From the NCBI GenBank assembly GCA_016801845.1, contig CM028914.1, positions 6,553,501 through 6,617,500 on the forward strand: 64,000 bases of DNA. Direction: 5' to 3'. Below the pieces are notes generated by a model, which saw nothing but the letters and a program-made list of their open reading frames with translations, ran no database searches and was not told where the DNA came from. Shown in pieces: positions 1-11,100 of this stretch. Origin of the DNA: Polydactylus sextarius. Lineage: Eukaryota; Chordata; Actinopteri; Polynemidae. Within the stretch, counting starts at the first letter, position 1; each line of letters opens with the position of its first letter. A program made the position numbers and the translations under genes.

Positions 1-1671
1 GCTCAGTTGAAGTTAAATACTGAAACCTATTATCAAAAGCTGGACCGCATTTCTATTTGTTTAGTCATCCTCCTCTTTGTCCTTCATCCCGCCTTTTAAA
101 TGTAAAGTGACAGAAATCATCTAAAGAAGATGTGTAGAGCGTTCAGACAAATCAAAGTAAAATCAAGATTAAAGGAAAAAAGAAGTTTTTTTTTTTTTTT
201 TTTTTTCCAGCAGGCTAATGCTACAGAACAAAGAATATTAAACCCCTGTGTTTGATTTAATTCTTTTTTCTTTTAAAGAATTACAGTAGTAAGCATTCAG
301 ACTTGTTCTGTAGCAGCCCTGATGTTCCTGAATAAAAACCATAATGAATATTTACATAACTGGCACATGTTGCGCAGCGACTCGAGGCCATTTCTTTAAC
401 AAATAAATGAAACTCATCATGTTTTATGTTCCATTTGTGAAACTGGCTTAAACGTTTCATCTGCACATCTCTATTAGAATTTTAAAAAATTGCAATAATT
501 AGAAATAAAATTAAGTTATAACTAAAATGTAATTGTAGATTTACAGACAGCTTCATATGGCGGCTGGATCCTCCATCTTCCACGTATGAGGTGGAGTTTA
601 TCAAACATTAGCTCAAACATGTCATGACGCATCGTCTCATTAAACCTGCAGGCAAGAAAAAGCAACAAGCGCAAATATCAGAGGCTGCAGTCTGATGTGA
701 AATGTTTTTTTGTTTTTTTTTTTTGGCTTCTCAGAATCATCTTTGTCCTAGTTGAGTCATGATCATATCATTATGAGTCTTTCTTTAATGGAGGTTATTG
801 TTTATACATTTGTGATTTTTTTTAAGATCTCACTTGTTACAGAATTAAGCCTCTTGTGGGTTTGAAGTTTGACTTGATGTTAGCGACGTTAAGATCTACT
901 GTTCATGTTAGTTGTTTTGAGGTCAGGGCGATTAGATCAGTCAGTATGTACGACACCTTATAGGCTGAGCATGTCGACACGTGGGATTTTGTGTATAGGC
1001 AGAATGGTAAAACTTGCCGTACCTGGAGTTACTCGTAAGATAAATGCATTTGCATGACTTCTATGCAAACCCCCTCAGGAGTGTCAGACTTTTGGGTCGT
1101 GTGTGTAGCTGATAGCTGAGCTGCTGTCGCACAACGGAGCAGCTGAACACTGTTTGATTTGAATAAACTCAGATATGTGCCCTGTGAACAAAGATAACCA
1201 GCAAATGCAATTCACGTGCAGCTAACTACCCTGTGTCCGTTGCTGCTTGTTAGCCTCGTCTTGGCCGGTGGACAGCGCCTGAACTCGTGTTGCTCCGCTG
1301 CGGTCGCAGATTATGAGACCCAACAACAGACAGGATAATGAAAACTCTAAACCACATGCAAACTTTACTTTGGGGGAAGCAGTATTTGCAGTGTCAACCT
1401 GAAGTCATAAATTGCCTAAAAACCTCCGTCGGTTCATGTAAAACATATAATTTAGTTTTTATTTGTAACAAACCGGCTTTAATATACAAATTAATTTATT
1501 TAGTACTGTACAATAAAACCTTCTTTTACTAAAATATGGTAAAAATACCATATTTTTCAGGTTTATTTAATGATGGTGTTATGGAAATATCCAACTATTG
1601 ACTGTTCACAAAATCATGTCAGCCTGAAAACATAGTCCCAGACTGACTAGCTTTATTATAAGAAGCCTATA

Positions 1672-1706
<35 letters not shown>

Positions 1707-2034
1707 CGTATATGTGTCTGCTAGTTACTATTGTTAAATTATGATTGGATAATTACTGTTCAGCTGTAGGTTTTAACGAACAGGAAGTTGCCCGACTATA
1801 ATTCTGTGCGTGTTTAAGAACAAAGATGTATGGAGCATGTTTTGAACCCAAATTCATACTTTGCTAAATCAGAAAATAACAATGTGTAGATTTATGCCTA
1901 TGTCTAATCAGTCAGCTTCATTTCCTTAACAAAAAAAAAAGTGTTTCGCCAACATCATGAATTGCCCTGTAATTGTTATGTTGTTGTATTTTTTTTTCTA
2001 AATGTATTTCCGTATGAATGTGTTTCATCTCCAG
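1..2034 (+). other. larp1: larp1 intron (upstream part)
   Basis: No coding exon found. AT-rich, with a T-tract at about 186-206, a (TA)n microsatellite at 1669-1706, and a normal pyrimidine-rich acceptor at the right end. That this is intron, not 5' flank, follows from exon 2035-2185 entering in mid-protein. Confidence 0.75.
1669..1706. repeat. (TA)n microsatellite
   Basis: Nearly pure TA dinucleotide run with one interruption, in a larp1 intron. Confidence 0.9.
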
Positions 2035-2185
2035 GCTCCCAAGAAAACGACGGCCAAGAAGGAGTCGAAGGAGAAGAGGGAGAGCAACGAGGAGAGCAAG
2101 GAGAACCTGAAGGCCAAGTCGGACGACTCCGGAGAGGAAAAGAACGGCGACGACGACTCACAGAAGAACGGACCGAAGAAAAAAG
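2035..2185 (+). CDS. larp1: larp1 exon 1 of 17 visible
   Basis: Acceptor CTCCAG, donor GTAAAT; 151 nt, phase 0 to 1. Encodes the Lys/Glu/Asp-rich stretch (KSDDSGEEKNGDDDSQKNG, ending KKKG) that matches the region before the RG repeats in vertebrate LARP1. Confidence 0.9.
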
Positions 2186-5100
2186 GTAAATCTGTTCGAT
2201 TATTTTTGCACGTTTACATGTTGCAAAAGCAAAATCAACACGCAGGCAATCGATCAGACAGCTGCTGTCTCATGTTCAACTTTAGCACACATCGATAGGC
2301 GACGTGTAAAGCAGGTTAGGGTTAGGTTAGGTCTTTACATTTCTCACATAAAACTGCTTATTCTGGTGAGTGATTTAAAAACTTAAACCACGTGTGACAT
2401 CCTCAGTCTCACTCAGTTTTGTAGCTTTGTGTGACGTGTTTTATGGTACTTACTAAAACAGCTAATGGAATTGGTCAAATACTTGCTCTACTTACCAACT
2501 TAGTCAACCTGTTGCTGCTCAAACACTTTCATTCTGAGGATGAGGGTTTTTCCTACTGTTGCCTCCAGCGTCATCTTCCTTTGTGGTTTTCTTGTTTCTC
2601 TAATTTGTCAATAATTGCTCTTAATTAGTCATAAAAAAAAAAAAAAAGTCCAAGTTTATCATTTGTGGTTGGTATTTACACGACTCACCAACTACTACAG
2701 CTACGAGTACTGACACTGTTGTGGTGTCAGTTAAACTAAACAGAGGATTTAAAAGCTGGTGAAAACTGCAGCGTCATGTAATATTGATGGCTGATATTTC
2801 TCAGCTCAGTGTTGATGTATTGAAAATTGTCTTTGAGCTGATTTTTTATTTATTTATTTTTTTGGTGCAGTGAGTCAGTGGACGTTGTTTTGTGCTGTTT
2901 TCTGTTTTACTCCACTGCTTCGTGAAACAATTTAAGTCATTTAAGACAAATATAATTTCGCCAAATATAGTGTGTTTTTAATAGAGACGTATTTACTCCA
3001 GATGTGACCAGTCCAAGTAAAAAAAAAAAAAAAAAAAAAAAAGTAGTTTTTTCACTTTGAAATCAGATACAGCTTCTTTATTTATTTATGAATTTTTGTT
3101 GAATTTAAGCCTGTAACAGATGGCGGAGATGAAGTTTGTGACGGCTGGTTGCAGTTTAAGTAACAATAAGAGGTTTGAACTGCATCGGCCAGTGTTTTCT
3201 GATCATCACAGCGTAGGTTCACACTGTGATGAATATTAGGTCTGTTGTTGTTGCGTGTCCTTTCTCTCTCTGGTGGTCGTCAGTCTGTCTTTTTTTTTAT
3301 TTCCTGAAACAATACTGGCGCGCAAAGGAGGCGGTGAGGATTTCACCACTGTCCTGCTTGTTCTGTTGTCACCACGGGGAACTTCTGAAAGGACACCAAA
3401 GTCTTGCAACAGTCTGAAGTTAAACTGCCTAAGATGTGAATTTATACCTCATATATTTCTTGAGACGTCGCCTGCTGCCGTGCTGTAGAAGTGATGAGTA
3501 CTTCATGTCTCTTCTCTGACAAAACATCAATGAAGAGAACTTTAACCTCTCTGATCTCAGCATTAAAGCCTGGCGGATTAAACCACCTTTAAACTCTAAA
3601 TGGGTCGTCGATGACTAACGATGGTGTTAAGATTTTATCCTGTTTGTCACTTATGTGTTTGTGTTTGTGTGTTTGTGTGCGTGTGCAGCCACGTCACTTA
3701 AAAGTGCCTGTCATTTCCTCTTTCCCACTGCTTGTGGTGTCAGTCACACACTGACCCAAACATCCACTCAGCACTTGAATAACCACGTTTTAGACGGCAG
3801 GTCGCTGATGCTGCCTGCTGGCCAACAGAGGTACTGCAGCTGACTTGATGCCATCGTAGCAATAAAAGACTAAACAGTTTATACAGAACAATTTCCATAT
3901 TTTTTCCATTTTTTCCCTCTAATTATTATTTATTCAGTAACCTCTTTGTTGTCCATTTAACATTTTGTAATTGTATCTTTCTCCACTGTGGGACAAGTAG
4001 AGGACTTTGAATTTGAATAATCATCACTGTTTTTCATAATCACTTTTGCACATTCACTGGTCCCAACAGCATAACTCACTACAATACAGAGGTGCTGTGG
4101 CGCAGACGTCCGGTCATTTATCATCATCATTAATCATCATTTATATTTGAACACTATTCTTTATTATTGTTATTTCTTTTTCATGTTGCAGCTTTTTATA
4201 CATATTTGGGAGAGTTGCCATGGAAATGCCCAAAGTATCTAAAGTTTTAGCTTTTTTTGTTGCTTTAAGTTTTCAAACTGCTTCATGTTTCATGAAAAAG
4301 TCTTAAAACTTAAAAGATTATGACAGAAGATCATTTTTTTAGGGATTAATGAATGAATTCATGTTTTTCTAACCATGTTGCTCTCGTTGTTGTAACAAAC
4401 AGGAAACAAGCAGAAGTGGGTCCCCCTGATGATCGAGGTGAAGTCGGAGGGTCCGAGGGAGCGCTCGGCCTCCAGGAACAACAGCAGACAGAACGAAAAC
4501 CCCCGGCTCCCTCCCAACGCCAGGAATGACCTCAGAGGTGAGTCTGCAATTTTTTTTTTTTTTTTCTTTTTCACACTGCACTGACGTCACTGTGAGTCAA
4601 AATGAGGCAGCAGGTTTTTCAGGTCCCGATATGTGGTGTTACATAGTGAAGCTACTGCAGATTTCTTCAGAAAAATCATCTGAAAAATTACAGGATGTGA
4701 TGTCAAATCAGTTTGACAAATCCTGCCCCTGCTGCTGTTACTCTGAGCTTTTAATGCCTGGACTCAGAATCAGCTGGTGCCATTCGACGTAGTATGACAC
4801 AGCAGATTGTTTTTCTGCTTTAGTTGATTGCGTGACTGCATCTGTAGCTGCTGATGTGTCGATGCACGTTTCTGCATTTAGCTGATGGAGGGAGCGTGCA
4901 TGACTCAGCAGCATGATGTGGACATTTCTGGGTGCACTCGAACTAAGCTATCTTGTGCTTTAACAGCTTAATAACTGTAACGTCAAAAAGTGTCGATAAA
5001 CATTCAGTCTCTTCCTCTGCAGAAGGTTTTACTTCCGACTAAAACTGTTATTATTTAATCTGCAGGATTATCTGCAGTTATCAAAGGTTCAGTTTTTTTT

Positions 5101-8100
5101 TTTTTAGAAAAAATAATCTAAGAATTGACTGGATTACACAACTCAATGTGGTATTAGTTTTTTTTTTTTTTTTTTCTACCCAGTCTGGTGCAGTTATGTG
5201 CTTCCGCGGTTATGAAGGTTATCATTGGTGTGTCTGCAGACTGGCACAGTCAGAAGTACGAGCGGGAGTGGCGTGACGATCACGACGAAGTGTCGAGTGT
5301 GAAGAGCGAAGGGGCGCCGTTCCGCGGAGGTTTCAGAGGTCGCGGACGTGGAAGAGGAAGAGGTCGGGGACGAGGAAGAGGTGGCGGAAGAGGTATGTGT
5401 GTTTAACCTTTCACTAATAGATAGAAACACAGGCAATGAAACTTCAGCATCAACAATACAAATTGAAAGCCACACAGTTCAGTTACTTACTAGTACAGGA
5501 AATATAAAGGATCGTTTCTTTGTTTGATCACAAGCTCAGACTTTCTACACAGTTAAATCAAAGATCTGGACATTTTGTGTCGGTCACATTAAACGTGCAG
5601 TCGTGCTGTAGAAGTGATGAGTTCTTCATGTCTCTTCTCTGACAAAACATCCATGAAGAGAACGTTTACATCTCTGATCTCGGCATCGAAGTGCAACAAA
5701 AAAAACATCAAACAACGTAGATTATATAAACATTCAGAAAAGATAGAAATATGTCCTTTATTTAAAAAAAAAAAAAAAAAAAAAAAACTCTCAGTGTAGC
5801 GTTGGGTTTTAGAAACACAAACACCCTTCCCACAATAGACATGCCACAGTCGCTACACACTACATCTTATTTTTTTTTTTTGTTGTCAAATATGTCCGCT
5901 GGACCGAAGAGACGAGCGCCGTCTGAGGAAACTTTGTGTCCTCACAGAAGTTGGCACCTCAGTATTTATTTACAACAACCTTTAAATGTAAGGCCACTGT
6001 TTAAATACACAGAGGATAAGATGGCACCAAACAAGACTGAGTAATACAGACCAGATACAGACAATTTAACCTGACCTCTTGTGTAGCTCTTGGCAAAAAA
6101 GTACATAAATTCTCCAAGTGCTTAACTACTCATCTAATAATCTCTGTCATTGTATTGTTACAGGGTGGAAAGATAAGAACAAAACGAGAACTGAAACTTT
6201 TTGTGACCCGTGTACTTTTTATCGTTTCTGAGCTGATTCTGCTTTTCAACTGGGTGGTTTGTGACCCTGATCAGGCCCCTCTGTGGCTACAGTAAAAACA
6301 AAAATGTGCAGTAACAACCAGAGAGTGTTGGAAAAGAGGACAGGCCTTAGCAAGAGAAGCAGGTTTCCCTGAAGTCTTGTTGGTTTTGGCAACACTTTCT
6401 CTCTCTCCTCCCCGTTGTTCACTTTTCATGCACTTTGCATTCTCTGACTCTCTCCTTCTCTCACTCCTCTTTGACTCGCTCTCTCTTTGTTTTCCGTCGC
6501 TTCCTCCCCCTCATTCTCCTCCTCACAACGAGGTAGAGAGAGGGGAAAAAAGTACCTTTCAAATCGTTCAAAAAGGAAGAATGTGTGAGAAAGTGTGAGA
6601 GAAAACAAAGATCACAAGCAAAGCAGATGAGGAAACGAAGTGGCTGTTTTGAGGTCATGTTGTTGACTTTCCACAGCTCTGAAGTGCTGGCAGATAGCTC
6701 ATGTATCCACTCAAAGTGTGTGTGTGTGTGTGTGTGTGTGTGCACACATTCACTCAGACACTCGATTTTCTTTTTAATGGTCATAAACGTGTCCTGCTTG
6801 CAACCTAATTTAAAAAGTGTAGAAGGATCAGAAGACAAAAACACAGTTGTTCCTTTGTGTCGACTGAAATTCACCTTTAATTTGTAAGTGAAATGTCCCT
6901 CTAACTGTCTGTCTGTTCCATCAAGGCCACTATGACTACCACTACGGCTACAAGTCCTACGATATGAAAGACGGATCCTACGGCCAGAAGTTCGGCAACT
7001 CGGTGACTTACTACTACGACAACATGAGCAGCAACGACCTCTACTCTGTGGATCAGGACCTGCTGAAGGATTACATCAAGAGGCAGATGTAAGTTCAGCT
7101 TCTCCGTCGCTGCAGTGAAACAAAGACGAGTTTTATCTGAAGGTTTGAAGTCACAAGCTGCCGTCGCGACTCTTCTCTTCCTAAATATGAACAGATTCAC
7201 TTTTACATGCTTCTATACCTTTTAAAAAAACGAAAGATTAAACAATATTCTTAATTTGCCTGATGAATTTATTCTTCAGTCTGAAGCACTGAAGCGCTGC
7301 TGTAAATGTGAGTAAATTATGGGTTGCCAGTTTTGGAAGCAGTTCAGTTTTTTTTAAATCACTATTTTTAGGAATCATCTGACACTTTGATATGTTAATC
7401 TTTAATAAAACAGTTAAAGGGAAGTTTTAAAACGGAGACAGTAGTTTTTTTTAGCTCCTAGTGTTACAGCTTTCCTGTGTATATTCAGTGCTCATCTCAT
7501 TTTAAATCTGCATTAAAGTACATGGAGAATTAAACTGGTTTTCTCAGCGTTTCCTGTCTCTGTGTTGCTCTTAAATGTGGTTTCTTCCTGAGTCATTTAA
7601 TTTGGTGTTTCTTAGCTTCTTAGCACTTTCTTTTTTTTTCCTCACCTGCGTCCTCCTCTTAGACATGTTGGAAATATGTGATGGAAAACCTGGATAATGT
7701 TGACCATGTGTTTCTTCATCTCTCCTCCTCCTGTAGTGAGTACTACTTCAGCCTGGACAACCTGGAGCGAGACTTCTTCCTGCGGAGGAAGATGGATCAG
7801 GAGGGTTTCCTGCCCATCGGGCTCATCGCCAGTTTCCACAGAGTTCAAGCCCTCACCACCGACGTCAACCTCATTCTGGAAGTAAGCACGTTTTCTTTTG
7901 TCAGACAGATAAAGTCATGTCAACGTGGTACCGTATCTCTGTTGTGGCACACACTAACTGACTGTCCCCCGTCAGGCTTTGAAGGACAGTAAGGAAGTGG
8001 AGGTGATTGACATGAAGATTCGTCGGAAGGTGGACCCTGAGAAGTGGCCTCTGCCGGGTGTGAGCGTACCAAACCCCCACACCGACTTCTCCCAGCTCAT

Positions 8101-11100
8101 CAACTGCCCCGAGTTTGTCCCGAGACAAATGATCGAGGAGCCGAGAGGTGAGCTTTAGAAAGAATCAAGTTTAATATGTGTGATTTGACAAGTTAACTTA
8201 AAAATGTATCAAACAAGGTGATTTATGACTAACCCAGTAAGTAACCCAGAACCCAGTAAGAGACAGTTTGTCTTTGTGTTTGCTGCAGGATCCCCCAGAG
8301 CTTCCACACCAGTACAGCAACATACCAAGACAGAATCAGACATGTCCTCCCTCAAGACGATGCCCAGGGGCCTCTCCGCCAGTCTCCCTGACCTGGACTC
8401 CGAGTCCTGGATCGAGGTCAAGAAGAGGCCCAGACCCTCCCCGGCCAGACCCAAGGTCAGCACAGAGAAGGTGACGTTCAGGTCAAATTGAAACATTTTC
8501 AGAAGGTTCTGGAAGGTGGTGGAGAAACAGCTTCAGTGGCGTCTGCCGCTGTGTTTTTGTAGCTTTGAGGTTTTTCATGGTCATATTCATGAAATAGACA
8601 CCCATCAATAATCATTTCTAATGTTTAAACTTTGTGCATTGAACATCCTTTTGTTTAACCATGTTATGCATTTTGTGTCCCAAGTAAACCACAGTAAAAA
8701 AAACTGTTTGCCTTCTACTTTTCTCATTCTTAACTTGCCACATTGTTTTCCATTCCTCCATCCATGACCGACTTTCCATTTCCTCGTCCACCACCTCCTC
8801 CTCGCCTCCTTTTGCTTGGCGTTGGTTGACTGACGTAGGCCCACTCTTTCCAGCAGCAGCCGAAGGAAAAGGATGATTCGATTCGCTCTCCGGTGCCTCA
8901 GCCTGGTTCCTCACCTTCCCCTGCTACCACAGGAAACAAGGTGTGTTTCAATTCTCTCTCTATTTGTATCCACCAATAATAACATTTGGATTGCAGGTGT
9001 TTGTGTCCATTTTTTTTTTTTTTTTTTTTTAGAGGCAACTAATAATTTTTTTTACTTCCGTTTAGGACGGAGCAGAACAGGATGAGCCGGAGGAGCTGGA
9101 CTTCATGTTTGACGAGGAGATGGAGCAGATGGACGGGCGACGCAACACTTTCACCGACTGGTCGGACGAAGAGACGGACGGCGAGATCGACGACCACGAC
9201 GTCAACAAGATCCTCATCGTGACGCAGACGCCGCCCTACCTGAGGAAGCACCCGGGCGGCGACCGCACGGGACACCACACGTCACGCGCCAAACTGACCA
9301 GCGAGCTCGTCAAGGTGATCAACGACGGGCTCTTCTACTACGAGCAGGACCTGTGGGACGACACGTACGAGCCGGAGTACGCCACCATCAAGGTGAGGCT
9401 GAACTTTGAAACCGATCTGATGCTGTAACAATTCAGCTTTTACTGCTGAGTTTGGTTTGATGCGTTTTAGCTTATTTAAGAACGGAAAAGCAGTTTTTAG
9501 TCAAACTTTATCTTTGAAAATGTGCTTTACATCACAGCCTCTTCTTAGAATGAAATGTTTTGTTCAGAACAATTGTTCAAAACAACATTTACTTAAAAAT
9601 GGGATGAGATTTTCTGAACTAAAGAACAAAAATGGATAAAAAAAAAAAGCACAGATGAGCCAGGTTGTTAGTTAAAAGTTGGGAAAAAAACTAACACTAG
9701 AAGTACAATGTGTTTGTGCTATAATGTTTTTAAAAATTCAGATTTTTTTTTTCAGATTTCAGGTTTTTTTAGTCATAAAGATGAGTCCGGACCACAGTTA
9801 AAAACTCATCTAGAACATCTGAGTATCAGACACACAAAATATTATGAGCTGAATAAAACAACCTGTAGTGAAGTTCAGCTCAAGGCAGGCTCTTCTGACA
9901 GCTTCTGCCCAAGACCAGATGATCACTACATTTGTTCTTCTTCAGTTAGAGCTGTTTCTGGACATGGGAACCCAACACAGTAGAGAGATCTTTTTTTGTT
10001 TTGTTTTTTGTTGTTATTGCTGCCCATTGTAGTATTGTTGAACCGTTTGGGACCTTCACGTGCTCGCTGGTACACGTCCAGTGACGCGTGGAACAGAGGA
10101 CGCTTGTTTATAAATAAACCTCGCAGACGAGGCCTCGGCCTGAGAGGTTGGTGTCACGGGCTGCAAGGGGGGGGAGACAAAGATGGACGCTCAAAGATCC
10201 GAGGATTCTTGGTGGAATGAAGGCGCAAGCGTGAGTCGCACTTGATCGTCTGTGTGAAGCAGTTAAAAGCTGAAGGATTCGTACACAAAGCTTGTTGTTT
10301 TTATTTGTGCTGTGATTTGAAAATGAGCTTTTGTTGCTCTTGTTATCGGGCGGTCTTGTGGAGGATTCAGGGTCAGTGTTGATGTGACCCAGCTGGATGT
10401 TGAGATTGTGTCAGAACAGTAAGAGACACCAAACATGAAGGTGAAAAGAGCTTTTTTCGCAGCCATGTTTTGCTGCTGCATCTCCATCTCCAGACTGCTG
10501 CCGATGAGGTCTGTTGAGGAACATTTACGTTAATGTCCCAGGTTTTTTTTTTTTTTTTTTAATGGGTACTTTTTAAAGTTTTAATTACAGTGTGTAATTG
10601 TCTAAAGTGCTAAGGAGTGAGACTGTAAAATCCTTATTACAGTCGTTGAATGAAGATGTTGTCGCATTTCATCACATCAACGCTTGATCTTCTCATGTTT
10701 ACAGCAAGAGGTGGAGAACTTCAAGAAGGTTCATCTGATCAGCCGCGAACAGTTTGACTGCCTGACCCCTGAACCCCCTGTCGACCCCAACCAGGAAGTC
10801 CCGCCAGGTCCCCCACGGCCCCAGCAGAGTAAGGAGATGAAAACACACAAAGGTGCACAAAAACCAACATTCAACAACACGTCATGTGCTTTCCTCCTCC
10901 GACTTTGACGAGGTTGATCCAGGTTCAATCTAGGATTTTCAAAGAGTAATTTCAAATGGTAATGAGGTAAAAATTTGAAACTTGTGGCAGCCATTTTGGA
11001 ACAACAGAACGTGTTTATGCTACACAAAGTAAAGTTACTACATGAACTGCTTCTCACATCTTAAATTTGATAGAAATATTGACCTTTCCTTGTCTGGTTT

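Larger units (their letters stand above)
5393..6925 (+). other. larp1: larp1 intron with repeat copy B and (GT)n
   Basis: No exon found. Contains repeat copy B, a long poly-A tract near 5765-5787, a pyrimidine-rich stretch (6396-6520) and a (GT)n run at 6716-6742. Frames here on both strands are low-complexity artefacts. Confidence 0.65.

Noticed and set aside
2314..2331. Interstitial telomere repeat
   Set aside because: Only two to three imperfect TTAGGG units; too short to mean a fusion point or telomere seed.
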